Source of the DNA: Thomasclavelia ramosa DSM 1402
GTDB lineage: Bacteria > Bacillota_I > Bacilli_A > Erysipelotrichales > Coprobacillaceae
Length of the DNA stretch: 64,000 nt
NCBI RefSeq assembly: GCF_014131695.1
Contig: NZ_CP036346.1
Location: 1,426,001-1,490,000 of the forward strand
Direction of reading: 5' to 3'
Shown here: piece after piece, positions 45,028 through 54,904 of the stretch
Layout: the number at the start of each line of letters is the position of its first letter
How positions within the stretch are numbered: position 1 is the stretch's first letter
The notes under the pieces: model-generated
Databases searched by the model: none
The model's input: only the letters and a program-made list of their open reading frames with translations
What the model was told of the DNA's origin: nothing
Made by a program: the position numbers and the translations under genes

Positions 45028-46078
45028 AGTAGTTAAATGATGTAATTTTTTGATAAGTATTGTTTTCAAGAAGATCTACTGTTGTTTGAACGATGATTAA
45101 TCGCTTATTCTTAACAAAAGCAATGCAATTATAAATTGAATCATTTGAAAGCAGATAACCATTGGTTATTTGCTTTTTATTTTTAAAGTTAACACTGTTT
45201 AAATAATCGTTCAAAGCATTTTTAGCTTTTTTTTCTGAATTATAGTAATAATAATTAACAATCAAAGCATCATTATCATTTTCTTCATTATAACTTATTG
45301 CCTCTTTGATCATTAAACTGCTGCTTTTATTAAAAGTATTATATTCATCATTGTTACTAGATAGACCAAGTGCTGATAATGTAATGATCCTATCATTAAG
45401 CGGGAGTGTCTCACGCCCGATAAAATCGATTGAAAATCCAGCAATAATTAAAACAATTGAAACAATTAATAACCAATTTGATATAATAAATGGATATTTG
45501 CTAATTTTATTATTTGCTTTTTTATTACTTAAAGTTAGTTTGATCTTTTCAGTAGTGAGATGATGATTGAAGAAACGGATTAGTAATGCTGGGCAAAATA
45601 ATAAGGGAATATAATGTAAAATTATTGACCCGTTCGTGATAAATTCCATTGGGTTTTGATTAGCAAAAACACCTGGAATCAGTAAAAAAGAAAGCAGCAT
45701 AGCGACAAAAATAAAAATAATATTGGAGATGGTCTTATTGCGTTTAAAATAAGTTAGCAGCAGCGCTTGATCTGTACCCTTAATATTGGCTGCTTGAGCG
45801 GCTTTAAAAACATATATCTTTCGTGATTTACCAATAAATTCATAACCGTGGTTTACATAATTTAATAACCACTGATCACGCTGTTCACGATTGTTTTTAG
45901 AAGATTTTTTTTGAGGTACAAAAATATCTGCTCTATAATAGAGACGTTGCTCATCTTTTTTAAAAACTGTAAACATATCAACGCTTTTGCAATTATAGCC
46001 TGACTTTGATAAATTATTTAGCATATCTTCAAATTGTTTATACTCACTAGTATCATAATTAGTTAATCTTAATTTCAT
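45026..46078 (-). CDS. DUF2812 membrane protein
   Basis: 350 residues. The N-terminal ~95 residues (YKQFEDMLNNLSKSGYNCKS, then RADIFVP and WLLNYVNHGYEFIGKSRKIY) match DUF2812. Three or four membrane helices follow (around 115-135, 145-165, 200-225), then an extracytoplasmic ~120-residue C-terminal domain. DUF2812 genes often sit beside PadR-type regulators in Firmicutes, but none is here. Function unknown. Confidence 0.8.
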   Translation of the reverse strand: MKLRLTNYDTSEYKQFEDMLNNLSKSGYNCKSVDMFTVFKKDEQRLYYRADIFVPQKKSSKNNREQRDQWLLNYVNHGYEFIGKSRKIYVFKAAQAANIKGTDQALLLTYFKRNKTISNIIFIFVAMLLSFLLIPGVFANQNPMEFITNGSIILHYIPLLFCPALLIRFFNHHLTTEKIKLTLSNKKANNKISKYPFIISNWLLIVSIVLIIAGFSIDFIGRETLPLNDRIITLSALGLSSNNDEYNTFNKSSSLMIKEAISYNEENDNDALIVNYYYYNSEKKAKNALNDYLNSVNFKNKKQITNGYLLSNDSIYNCIAFVKNKRLIIVQTTVDLLENNTYQKITSFNY

Positions 46079-46130
46079 AATCGACTCCTTATAAATATAT
46101 TATTAGATTATCATTTTTTATCCAAACAAT

Positions 46131-46157
46131 AAAGAAAAACCGTGTAAAACACGGTTT
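46131..46157 (-). terminator. intrinsic terminator of the Na/Pi cotransporter gene
   Basis: AAACCGTGT and ACACGGTTT pair around AAA; on the minus strand a T5CT3 tail follows. Confidence 0.85.
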
Positions 46158-47826
46158 ACTTTGAAAATGCTGATTCTGGTTCTTCGTTAAGATAGGCTGA
46201 TTCATCTAATAAATACGATTCAGAAATATTTTGACAATGATCGCCCATTCGTTCGAGATTAGCAAGAATATCGACGTAAGTTGAATTAACTAGTGCTGAA
46301 TTTTCAATTTTACGACCAACTCGTTTGATATGACGCTGTTTAGCTTTTTTGTTGAAGTAATCTAAATCTGCTTCTTTGTCGTCAACATAAACAATATCAT
46401 CCAAATCATGAGTATCAAAGGCTTTAACTGCGTGATTTAACATATCAATGACCATATCCATCATCGCTTCTAGATCTTCACGAGCTTCTGGTGAAAAATC
46501 TTCTTTTTCATCATAGATTGCTTCATAATATTTAACAATGTTAATACATAAATCACCAATTCTTTCAAAATCTTTAATAGTTTTCATATTTGCTAAATAG
46601 TCATTAGAATCATGGTCATTTAGAGTTTCATGCGAAATCAAAACTAAGTACTCAGTAATTTTACTGTCTAGTGTATTAATAGCATTTTCCATTTCATAAA
46701 CACCATCTTTAGCTAATGGGTTTTTAGTTTCAAAATAAGCTCTAATTCCTTCAACTGCTTCAATTGTAATATGACCCATCTCGATTATCTTGTTTTTAGC
46801 AATAGCTAAAGCATGACTCGGGAATAACTGAACAACATTTTGATCTAATTCGCTTAAATCCATATTTATTTCTTTTTTACTGCTCGGTAAGATTTTTTTG
46901 ATAAGTTTTACGATTGCTGGTATTAAAGGAAAAAAGAATGCCGTAGTTACAACGTTAAAGATTCCATGAGCTACTGATAATTGTAGCTCAGGTAAAATAT
47001 TTAATGCTCCAGCAAGCCATTCTATCAAGAGCGTGAATGGCGATAAGACGATCATAAATAATAGTGATCCAACCACATTGAATAATACATGGAAGAAAGC
47101 AGCACGTTTAGCTGGTACTGTTCCACCAAATGAAGCTAATACGGCAGTAATCGTTGTACCGATGTTACTTCCAAAAAGGAATGGTAAAGCGATAGATAAA
47201 CCGATTGCTCCAGCACCGTACATCTGTTGAGCAATTGCAATTACCGCTGCTGAAGATTGAACTGCTGTTGTTAATAATGTTCCACCCAATAATCCTAACC
47301 ATGGATTTTGTGATAGATAATTCGCTACTTGTGTAAATTCTGGGACTTTTGAAATATTTGCTAAATTATCTCCCATTAACTCTAAACCATAGAATAAACA
47401 TCCAAATCCAAAGATGATTTGTCCCATATATTTTGTTTTTTTGTTTTTTGAAAACATTAAAAAAGCTGCCCCAAGGATAATAAAGTATACTGCATATTGA
47501 GATACTTTTAACCCTACAAATACGGACGTAATAACTGTTCCGATGTTGGCACCCATAATTATTCCAATTGATTGTTCGAGGGTCATCAAACCAGAACGAA
47601 TTAAACCAATTGCTAATGCTGTTGTTCCTGAACTTGACTGAATCAAACAAGTTACAAATGCACCTATTACTATACCTTTGAATGGACTAGAAGTATACTT
47701 ATCGATGATATCTTTCATTTTATCACCTGAGTATCCTTTTAAACCATCGCCCATGTACTCAATTCCAAATAAAAACAATCCTAAACCTGCAAGTATCATC
47801 GGCCAATCAATGTCCGCTAACGTCAT
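46156..47826 (-). CDS. Na/Pi cotransporter family protein with PhoU-like C-terminus
   Basis: 556 residues. Two repeated membrane halves carry the NptA signatures GAFVTCLIQSSSGTTALAIGLIRSGL and TLLTTAVQSSAAVIAIA (the QSS motif in each half binds sodium and phosphate), with IGIIMGANIGTVITS and FGSNIGTTITA between. Residues ~340-556 are PhoU-like helices (AIAKNKIIEMGHITIEAVEG, ERIGDLCINIVKYYEAI). It takes up phosphate with sodium. The promoter has PhoP-like repeats. Confidence 0.93.
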   Translation of the reverse strand: MTLADIDWPMILAGLGLFLFGIEYMGDGLKGYSGDKMKDIIDKYTSSPFKGIVIGAFVTCLIQSSSGTTALAIGLIRSGLMTLEQSIGIIMGANIGTVITSVFVGLKVSQYAVYFIILGAAFLMFSKNKKTKYMGQIIFGFGCLFYGLELMGDNLANISKVPEFTQVANYLSQNPWLGLLGGTLLTTAVQSSAAVIAIAQQMYGAGAIGLSIALPFLFGSNIGTTITAVLASFGGTVPAKRAAFFHVLFNVVGSLLFMIVLSPFTLLIEWLAGALNILPELQLSVAHGIFNVVTTAFFFPLIPAIVKLIKKILPSSKKEINMDLSELDQNVVQLFPSHALAIAKNKIIEMGHITIEAVEGIRAYFETKNPLAKDGVYEMENAINTLDSKITEYLVLISHETLNDHDSNDYLANMKTIKDFERIGDLCINIVKYYEAIYDEKEDFSPEAREDLEAMMDMVIDMLNHAVKAFDTHDLDDIVYVDDKEADLDYFNKKAKQRHIKRVGRKIENSALVNSTYVDILANLERMGDHCQNISESYLLDESAYLNEEPESAFSK

Positions 47827-47862
47827 AAAATCACACTCCTATACACAAACATAATATAGAAA

Positions 47863-47912
47863 TGTTAAGTAATTGTAAATTATTTGTAAAATAAATTAAC
47901 ACAATCTTAACA
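47863..47912. promoter_or_regulatory. PhoP-like box: TTNACA repeats at 11-bp spacing
   Basis: On the minus strand TTTACA (47890-47885), TTTACA (47879-47874) and TTAACA (47868-47863) follow at exact 11-bp steps toward the cotransporter gene. On the plus strand TTAACA at 47896-47901 and 47907-47912 are also 11 bp apart, pointing to the ABC exporter. The PhoP consensus in Bacillus is TT(A/C/T)ACA with five-base gaps. Confidence 0.72.
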
Positions 47913-47990
47913 TTTGGATAAAATACTTAAAATTATTGGATAAATATGTTATTATATGGTGAAATAAAGAGTACAGAAGGAGGTTGAATA

Positions 47991-49724
47991 ATGAGTGAGA
48001 GATCTAAAAAATTTTTATCGTATTACCGTCCATATTTAAAATTATTTTTAGCAGATATGTTTTGTGCAATGATTGCTGCAGGAATTACATTGGTTTTTCC
48101 AATGATTATTCGCTACATTACAGGAACAGTTTTAATAGCTGATAATTTTGAAATGGGCATCATATATAAATTAGGGATTTTTATGGTAGTTTTAGTTATT
48201 GTTGAGTATTTATGTAACTATTTTGTGGCATATCAAGGTCATGTGATGGGGGTTTATATGGAGCGTGATCTGCGTAATGAATTATTTCAACATTATCAAA
48301 AATTATCATTTAGTTTTTATGATGAACAAAAAACGGGGCAATTAATGTCACGTTTAACAAACGATTTGTTTTCATTAACTGAACTTTATCATCATGGTCC
48401 TGAAGACATTGTTATTTCATTTATTAAATTTTTTGGTGCATTTATTATTTTAGCAACAATTAATCTTAAATTAACATTAATTGTTTTTGCTTTTATTCCA
48501 GTGATGGGTGCATTTATTTATTATTACAATCGTAAAATGAAAAGAGCATTTAAGCGAAATAAACAAAGAGTAGGGGATATTAATGCACGAATTGAAGATA
48601 ATTTATCGGGAATTCGTGTGGTAAAAAGTTTTGGGAATGAAAGTCATGAAATTATTAAGTTTCATGATGAAAATAGTCGTTATGTAAGCAGTAAGAAAAA
48701 TAGTTATTTTTATATGGGAAAATTTCATTCAGGATTAGGTGCTTTTACTAGTATGGTGACTGTAGCAGCGGTTTTCTTTGGGGCTATTTTTATTTCTAAT
48801 GATGGATTAAATACAGCTGATTTAATTGCATTCTTGCTTTATATTAATAATCTTATTGATCCAGTTAAAAAGTTTATTAATTTTACTGAGCAATTTCAAG
48901 ATGGGATTACTGGGTTTGAAAGATTCATGGAAATATTGGAAATTGAACCTGATATTAAGGATAAAAAAGATGCTCATAATTTATTAGATGTTAAAGGAGC
49001 CATTGAGTATCGGCATGTCGGGTTTAGATACAATCAAAAAAGTGATTATGTGTTAAAAGACATTGATTTAAAAGTTGCTCCTGGTGAGTATATTGCTTTA
49101 GTTGGTTCTTCAGGGGCAGGAAAAACAACCATTTGCTCATTACTGCCACGTTTTTATGAAGTTAGTGAGGGTGATATTTTTATTGACGGACAAAATATTA
49201 AAGATATTAAATTAAATTCATTACGTCAAAATATCGGGATTGTCCAACAGGATGTTTATTTATTCGCTGGAACAATTTTAGATAATATTCGTTATGGTCG
49301 CTTTGACGCAACAGATGAAGAAGTCATTGAGGCTGCTAAAAAAGCAAATGCTCATGATTTTATAATGGAATTACCAGATGGCTATGATACTGATTGTGGT
49401 CAGCGTGGAGTGAAACTATCTGGTGGGCAAAAACAGCGATTAAGTATAGCTCGGGTTTTTTTAAAGAATCCTCCAATTTTAATTTTTGATGAGGCGACAA
49501 GTGCATTGGATAATGAAAGTGAACATATTGTTCAGCAATCATTAGAATCACTGGCCAAAAATCGAACAACGTTAGTTATTGCCCATCGTTTATCAACGAT
49601 AAAAAATGCTAAACGCATTTGTGTATTATCTACAAAAGGAATTGAAGAAGAAGGAACACATGATGAATTATTGGCAAAAAATGGCCAATATGCAACCTTT
49701 TATAAAATGCAGTTTAATAAATAG
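47991..49724 (+). CDS. ABC exporter, fused membrane and ATPase domains
   Basis: 577 residues. Six membrane helices (~1-300) with the intracellular loop pattern FYDEQKTGQLMSRLTNDL and EDNLSGIRVVKSFGNE are followed by the ATPase: Walker A LVGSSGAGKTT, Q-loop IVQQDVYLFAGTI, signature KLSGGQKQRLSIARV, Walker B ILIFDEATSALD. It is a homodimeric MsbA/BmrA-type exporter of lipid, drug or peptide; the substrate cannot be read. GGAGG is eight bases from the ATG. PhoP-like repeats point toward it from upstream. Confidence 0.93.
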   Translation: MSERSKKFLSYYRPYLKLFLADMFCAMIAAGITLVFPMIIRYITGTVLIADNFEMGIIYKLGIFMVVLVIVEYLCNYFVAYQGHVMGVYMERDLRNELFQHYQKLSFSFYDEQKTGQLMSRLTNDLFSLTELYHHGPEDIVISFIKFFGAFIILATINLKLTLIVFAFIPVMGAFIYYYNRKMKRAFKRNKQRVGDINARIEDNLSGIRVVKSFGNESHEIIKFHDENSRYVSSKKNSYFYMGKFHSGLGAFTSMVTVAAVFFGAIFISNDGLNTADLIAFLLYINNLIDPVKKFINFTEQFQDGITGFERFMEILEIEPDIKDKKDAHNLLDVKGAIEYRHVGFRYNQKSDYVLKDIDLKVAPGEYIALVGSSGAGKTTICSLLPRFYEVSEGDIFIDGQNIKDIKLNSLRQNIGIVQQDVYLFAGTILDNIRYGRFDATDEEVIEAAKKANAHDFIMELPDGYDTDCGQRGVKLSGGQKQRLSIARVFLKNPPILIFDEATSALDNESEHIVQQSLESLAKNRTTLVIAHRLSTIKNAKRICVLSTKGIEEEGTHDELLAKNGQYATFYKMQFNK

Positions 49725-49803
49725 AAGTAGAAGAACTGAAATGAACTCAGTTATTTGGGTCTCCAAATGAAGAATGGTTTATTTCAGAACTTCTATTTTT
49801 TTA
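49722..49803 (+). terminator. long structured terminator after the ABC exporter
   Basis: ATAGAAGT/ACTTCTAT and CTGAAAT/ATTTCAG pair across a loop that holds an inner hairpin ATTTGG-GTCT-CCAAAT, and T7 follows. Confidence 0.7.
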
Positions 49804-49927
49804 TAACAATTTAAAGAACAGTATAAATAGTTAAAACAAGATTGTGATAATCTTTTTTATATCATTATTGTTGTGTTAAAAAGCTGAGAAGAGTAAACTG
49901 TATCTATACGATTAAAGGAGAAATAGG

Positions 49928-50319
49928 ATGGAATTATATAAAATAATTGCCCTTAATAATTGGAAAAGATCAATGTATTGTCAGTTTTTTTTGAGATAGT
50001 AGTGAACAATGTTTTTGTCTGAACTTAGAAGTAGATACTGCGAATTTAAAAAAGAATTTGAGAGCAAAATTATTCATTCACAATGGTTTTGACCTATGCA
50101 GTAAGTAAATATGCAAGTGAGATAGAGGCATGCAGGTACTGATTTTTTGACGGTCAAATCGTTCTATATGATCAAATCGACACAGCCCTTACATATTTAG
50201 AGCTAGAGATGGGATTATTTGAAGTAGTCATAGTTGCAATACAGCCAAAGATAGAAGACTATATCCAGTTGGCTACAAAAATGGCAAAAGAACAAACTGA
50301 ATATTTACTGATTCACTAG
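49928..50319 (+). pseudogene. decayed gene of unknown function
   Basis: A good start (AAAGGAG, then ATG at 49928) is followed by only 23 codons (start MELYKIIALNNWKRSMY) before a stop. Protein-like sequence goes on in other frames: MFLSELRSRYCEFKKEF, then from about 50078 MVLTYAVSKYASEIEACRY, a TGA, and FFDGQIVLYDQIDTALTYL continuing to EQTEYLLIH and a stop at 50317. Amphipathic helices and consistent codon use through the broken parts suggest one former ~125-residue protein. I do not recognise the family. The gap from 50320 to 50577 shows nothing else. Confidence 0.6.
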
Positions 50320-50577
50320 GAAATAATGTATTTTAATTTTCATTACAGTCTAGGATACCATATTAACATATATTACACACTAACTTTGGTAAGAAGGATA
50401 ATGAGACTCTCTTATTCGACTAGAGAAAATATTTCTAATATGATGGTGAAATACTTTTACCATTTTTAATTCAAACACACCATCTACTTGTTGATGATCT
50501 ACATATGGGTAAATGATAAAATATAGTTATCACTTTTTTTAAACTAAATTAAGATGGGAAAATATGAGAGGAATAGT

Positions 50578-51378
50578 ATGATACAGATATTAAAAGATAA
50601 ACAGTCGATGTATACAATTAATACATCGTTGCATGAGCTGCCTGTAGTAATCAGCTTACCGCATAGTGGAACATATATAACTTCTGAAATGGCTGAAAAT
50701 TTAATGGACGATGTTATTTTTCCTAATACTGATTGGTATTTACCAAAACTGTATGGCTTTTTAAAAGAATTAGGGTTCACAATTATTATTAATAATATGA
50801 ACCGGCATTTGATTGATGTGAATCGTGATATTAACGATAAAAAAGGTAGTTCTTATAAGACAAATCTAATTTATACAAAAACCACTCAAGGAGCTTTAAT
50901 GTATAATCACGAATTATCAGTACAAGAAATTGAAAGACGGATTGCTGATTATTATTTACCTTATCATGAGGCGATTAGACAAGCATTGCTAGAGAAGCAA
51001 AAATATTTTAAAAAAGTTTATTTAATTGATTTGCATAGCTTTGGATTGAATTATGGCGCGGATATTATTCTTGGTAATGATAATGGTCGTGCTTGTACTT
51101 CTAAAACTACAAATTTCTTTAAAAAAATGATGAAGAAGCAAAATTTTAAAGTGACTGAAAATAATCCTTTTGCAGGAGGCTATATTACTAAATATTATGG
51201 AGCCAGTGTTGAAAATTGTGAGGCAATTCAAATTGAATTGTGGTATCAAACATATATAGATAAACGTTCTTTTGGCAATGAGGAGCTGCCGGTAATCAAT
51301 AACGAGTTATTTGGTGAGACAAGCCGGAGGATGGAAAACGTGTTTATTGAATTAAAAAAATGGCTAAAGGATGAATAA
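50578..51378 (+). CDS. N-formylglutamate amidohydrolase family protein
   Basis: 266 residues from the ATG at 50578 (GAGAGGA five bases upstream; an ATG eight codons earlier lacks a ribosome site). Family marks are VVISLPHSGTYI at the start, the metal/substrate segment NNMNRHLIDVNRDIND, and LIDLHSFGLNYGADIILG. Members deformylate N-formylglutamate in histidine breakdown, but no hut genes are near, so this may be a relative acting on another N-acyl amino acid. Five bases separate it from the next gene. Confidence 0.85.
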   Translation: MIQILKDKQSMYTINTSLHELPVVISLPHSGTYITSEMAENLMDDVIFPNTDWYLPKLYGFLKELGFTIIINNMNRHLIDVNRDINDKKGSSYKTNLIYTKTTQGALMYNHELSVQEIERRIADYYLPYHEAIRQALLEKQKYFKKVYLIDLHSFGLNYGADIILGNDNGRACTSKTTNFFKKMMKKQNFKVTENNPFAGGYITKYYGASVENCEAIQIELWYQTYIDKRSFGNEELPVINNELFGETSRRMENVFIELKKWLKDE

Positions 51379-51383
51379 TTTTA

Positions 51384-52262
51384 ATGAAAGAACAAGCTAT
51401 AGATAGTGCATTGATTTTAAGAAAAAGCTTTGAGCATGGTGAAGCTTTTTCTGAAATAGAAATATCTGAATTATTAAAAGAATCTAAATTAGTTGAAAAA
51501 TTGACAAGAGATTATGAAGACAGTTCCTTCTTTAATATTTTTAGACTTATTTGTTTATCAGAAATACCATTTATTGAACAATTGCCATATACTCAAAAAA
51601 TCATTGATTTTATATCTAATAATTTAGCTGCTGATGAAGGTTTTTCATATAATGGACAAGGTGATTGCATTGTTCCTTGTTACAATGCAATGCTTTTAGA
51701 AGCATATACTCGATTGCAAATGGCAAAGAGTAATGAAGCACAGAATGCTCTAGATTGGATAAAAAGATATCAAGTATTTGAGAGAAATCAAAGAACATCT
51801 TGGCGATATGGAGAAATTTGCAAACATGGCGGATGTATGAAAGCTACACCATGTTATATTGGGATTGGTAAAACTGTACGAGCATTGATTACTTATGCTA
51901 AATATATTAAAAATGCTGATTCTCATGTCGAACAACTGATTGAACAGGGAATTGTATATATGTTAAAGCACAATATGTATCAGCGCTTATCAAATCAGCA
52001 ATGCATTAGTAAATATATTGATAAAATCATGTTTCCTCAAGCATATATGTTATCATTGACAGATTTAGTATATATTGTAAATGAACGAAATTTATGGTGG
52101 GATCAACGTACGATTCCGTTGAAGAACCTCCTTGAAGAGAAGCAAGTAGGTTCAGGCCAATGGAAAATAGAATATATTTATAGTCATAAGGGATACAAAG
52201 CTTTTGAAACTAAAAGAAATTCCTCGAAATGGATAAATTATTTATATAACTTAAATAAGTAG
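51384..52262 (+). CDS. uncharacterised helical protein, prenyltransferase/squalene-cyclase-like toroid
   Basis: 292 residues, no membrane helix. Helical pairs alternate with Gly/Cys-containing turns (FSYNGQGDCIVPCYNAMLLEAY, SWRYGEICKHGGCMKATPCY, IGIGKTVRALITYAKYI) in the manner of alpha/alpha-toroid proteins. Several cysteines cluster (GDC, PC, IC, GGC, PC), possibly metal ligands. The start follows the amidohydrolase by five bases, so they are likely co-translated. I do not know a named family; function not assigned. Confidence 0.75.
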   Translation: MKEQAIDSALILRKSFEHGEAFSEIEISELLKESKLVEKLTRDYEDSSFFNIFRLICLSEIPFIEQLPYTQKIIDFISNNLAADEGFSYNGQGDCIVPCYNAMLLEAYTRLQMAKSNEAQNALDWIKRYQVFERNQRTSWRYGEICKHGGCMKATPCYIGIGKTVRALITYAKYIKNADSHVEQLIEQGIVYMLKHNMYQRLSNQQCISKYIDKIMFPQAYMLSLTDLVYIVNERNLWWDQRTIPLKNLLEEKQVGSGQWKIEYIYSHKGYKAFETKRNSSKWINYLYNLNK

Positions 52263-52270
52263 GAAGAAAA

Positions 52271-52706
52271 ATGTGTCAAGAATGTTATGTGGATGAAAGA
52301 CGCTGTACGTCATTATTAAATTCGCTAGTTTGTTTAGAAAAACATACTCAGTATATTTGTGGAACGTGTGGAAGAAATATCTGTATAGAATGTGATTTAA
52401 ACGAGGGTTATAAAGGTGGACTTTTCCATTTAAAAGCCTTGAAATTGCTAAGATGTATTTATGTACAGCTGATTATAGTTAAAAAAACATGTGTGATATA
52501 TCGAATTGAAAATAATAATGGAGAACTTCTTATAAGATTTTTAGTAGTACTGGTTATTTGAAAGAGTATCTAAAGAAAAATAGTGATAAAGTATGAAAGA
52601 AATGGCACTAATATTTAAAATGGATAAATATATTAAGTATTCGGGAACTGAAGTGCGTAAATTAACTTTTGCGGAAATAGAAAAATATCTTGATGAAAGG
52701 CAATAG
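52271..52706 (+). pseudogene. frameshifted Cys-rich zinc-ribbon protein
   Basis: The start MCQECYVDERRC and a treble-clef-like YICGTCGRNICIEC are intact, but the open frame leaves the family pattern near 52420. The lost parts can be read in other frames: PFKSLEIAKMYLCTADY, then KKTCVIYRIENNNGE, then YKIFSSTGYLKEYLKKNSDK, and finally EMALIFKMDKYIKYSGTEVR to KYLDERQ with a stop at 52706. Four single-base shifts over about 270 bases explain this. The intact relative would be a ~145-residue cytoplasmic protein with two CxxC pairs. A 96-codon open frame (to 52561) remains but is not the original product. Confidence 0.75.
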
Positions 52707-52769
52707 AATGTTTTGAAAGTGTAAATTACAAACAGTTTATGTGAAGAGCATGCTTAAATGGAGAAATTA

Positions 52770-53305
52770 GTGAGAAAAATAATTTTATATGTTGCAATAC
52801 GCCTTGATGGTTATATTGTTCGTGGAGATGTGGCGTTACATGGGCAAGGTGTTAATTCAGATAATCAAAATAGCAATCAAGAATTTTTAAAGATATAGAT
52901 ACAGTAATTATGGGATGGAATACTTATCATCAAATTGTAACAGAATTGTCACCTAAGATGTGGGTCTATGACAATTTGATTACTCATGTTTTTACACACA
53001 AATATTATGAAAATGGAGCTAAAATTAAATTTACTAATGATGATGCTTACGATTTTTTAAATCTTTTAAAATCATAAGTAGGAAAAAATATCTGGATTTA
53101 TGGAGGCACAAATCTGATTTCACAATTAATTGAAAAAGATTTTATAGATCGTTATCATATGACGATTATTCCTACAATTTTAAGAAAGGAAATTCGTCTT
53201 TTTGAAACTACTCATGATTATGAAATAAAACTAAAGTTGATTAAATCACTAAGTTATAATAGAATAAGTGATTGTTTTATGAACGAAGATAACATTTTAT
53301 TATAA
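52770..53305 (+). pseudogene. decayed DHFR-family (RibD C-terminal-like) reductase
   Basis: A GTG start after GGAGAAATTA opens RKIILYVAIRLDGYI, the family N-terminus. A shift near 52890 breaks the frame; sequence resumes as DIDTVIMGWNTYHQIV, then a TAA in place of the Gln expected after LNLLKS, and goes on VGKNIWIYGGTNLISQLIEK to DRYHMTIIPTILRKEIRLFE and the end at 53305. The pattern is that of YyaP/YwjB-type dihydrofolate reductase homologues of ~175 residues. The enzyme cannot be made whole. Confidence 0.82.
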
Positions 53306-53324
53306 AAGAATTTATATTTTTGTT

Positions 53325-53366
53325 AAAAATGGTAGTGATGTTATTGATAATATCGCTACCATTTTT
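53325..53366. terminator. bidirectional terminator downstream of eno
   Basis: AAAAATGGTAGTGAT pairs with ATCGCTACCATTTTT (15 bp, one G-T) around a 12-base loop. It serves the minus-strand enolase gene and the decayed reductase. Confidence 0.85.
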
Positions 53367-53413
53367 AAATTAAAACTAATTAAGTTATTTAATTGAATTA
53401 TTTAAGAGATAAA

Positions 53414-54682
53414 TTATTTATTATTGATCTTTCCTTGATAACATGAATTACCGACAAGATCATCTTCAATTTTTAATAGACGATTATATTTACAAATACG
53501 TTCACTACGAGACATCGAACCAGTCTTGATTTGTCCAATATTTAAACCGACTGCCAAATCACTAATAAAAGTGTCTTCACTTTCACCAGAACGGTGTGAA
53601 ATAATTGGAGCAATCTGGTTTTTTACAGCCATTTCAATACAATCAATAGTCTCACTTAAAGTACCGATTTGATTTAATTTAATTAAGATACTATTGCTAT
53701 AGTTTCCTGCGATTCCGGCTTTTAACCGATTGGTATTAGTAACAAATAAATCATCACCAACTAATTGAATTTTAGCTCCTAGTCTACTAGTAAGTTTTTT
53801 CCAACCAGTATAATCTTCTTGATCTAAACCGTCTTCAATAGAGATAATAGGGTATTTGCTTACAAGTTGTTCGTAATATTTAATTAATTCATCACTTGTA
53901 TATTGTTTACCATTAATTGTGTAAATACCATTCTGGTATAGTTCACTGGCAGCTACATCGAGGGCAATTGAAATATCTTTGCCAGGTTCATAATTACATT
54001 CTTTAATAGCTTTAATGATTAATTCTAGGGCATCATCATTGGATTCGAGATTAGGCGCAAATCCACCTTCATCACCCACAGAAGTTGCTAGATTACTTCT
54101 TTTCAAAATATCTTTTAAAGTATGGAAAACATTTGTTGCCATTTCCATTGCTTGATAGAAAGAATTGGCACTGATTGGCATAATCATGAATTCTTGAAAA
54201 TCTAGTGAGTTAGTAGCATGGCTTCCGCCATTTACAATATTGATCATCGGGGTTGGTAAGACATGAGCATTGCAACCGCCTAAATAACGGTATAATGGAA
54301 TTTCAAGATAGTTTGCAGCGCAATTTGCAACCGCCAAAGATACTGCCAGCATGGCATTAGCACCTAATTTTTCTTTATTTTCTGTATTGTCAAAGCGAAT
54401 CATTGCTAAATCAATTTCTCGTTGTTCTAATACACTTTTTTCTTTAATTAGTTTGGCAATAGTCTCATTCACATTGTTTATTGCTTTAAATACACTTTTT
54501 CCACGATACCGTGCATCATCGTTATCGCGTAATTCTAAGGCTTCATATTTTCCTGTTGAGGCACCACTTGGAACAATCGCACTTCCAGAAAATCCACTTT
54601 CCGTAGTTACTTCAACTTGAATTGTTGGAAAACCTCTTGAATCTAATACTTGTCTTGCATATACATTTGAAATATATGGCAT
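53414..54682 (-). CDS. eno: enolase
   Basis: 422 residues, normal length. The N-terminus includes ARQVLDSRGFPTIQVEVTT and SGASTGKYEALELRD; the barrel has the catalytic SVGDEGGFAPNL, the magnesium ligands in IALDVAASE, IISIEDGLDQ and QLVGDDLFVTN, and the signature ISHRSGESEDTFISDLAVG. It converts 2-phosphoglycerate to phosphoenolpyruvate. It stands alone, away from other glycolytic genes. Confidence 0.97.
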   Translation of the reverse strand: MPYISNVYARQVLDSRGFPTIQVEVTTESGFSGSAIVPSGASTGKYEALELRDNDDARYRGKSVFKAINNVNETIAKLIKEKSVLEQREIDLAMIRFDNTENKEKLGANAMLAVSLAVANCAANYLEIPLYRYLGGCNAHVLPTPMINIVNGGSHATNSLDFQEFMIMPISANSFYQAMEMATNVFHTLKDILKRSNLATSVGDEGGFAPNLESNDDALELIIKAIKECNYEPGKDISIALDVAASELYQNGIYTINGKQYTSDELIKYYEQLVSKYPIISIEDGLDQEDYTGWKKLTSRLGAKIQLVGDDLFVTNTNRLKAGIAGNYSNSILIKLNQIGTLSETIDCIEMAVKNQIAPIISHRSGESEDTFISDLAVGLNIGQIKTGSMSRSERICKYNRLLKIEDDLVGNSCYQGKINNK

Positions 54683-54904
54683 AATTTTATCACTCCTTCA
54701 TTTTTTATTATGAACGGCTTTAATTTGCTTTAATCAAATATATTATCTTGTTTTTAATAATTATTATACGGTAATAAAGGAGTTTTTTATTAATGATTCA
54801 TGTAATTGTTAATTCAAAGGTACTTTACAAGATTGGATACAAGTGCTAATATGCAATTAATTTTAGAGATGTTAATCAAGTGCTAGATAAAGGGGAGAAC
54901 ACGA

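Noticed and set aside
49725-50577. Mobile element or prophage remnant in the pseudogene-rich part
   Set aside because: No transposase, integrase, terminal inverted repeats or target duplications could be found.
52271-52561. Intact 96-residue protein
   Set aside because: After ~50 residues it loses the family pattern, which continues in other frames; it is a pseudogene remnant.
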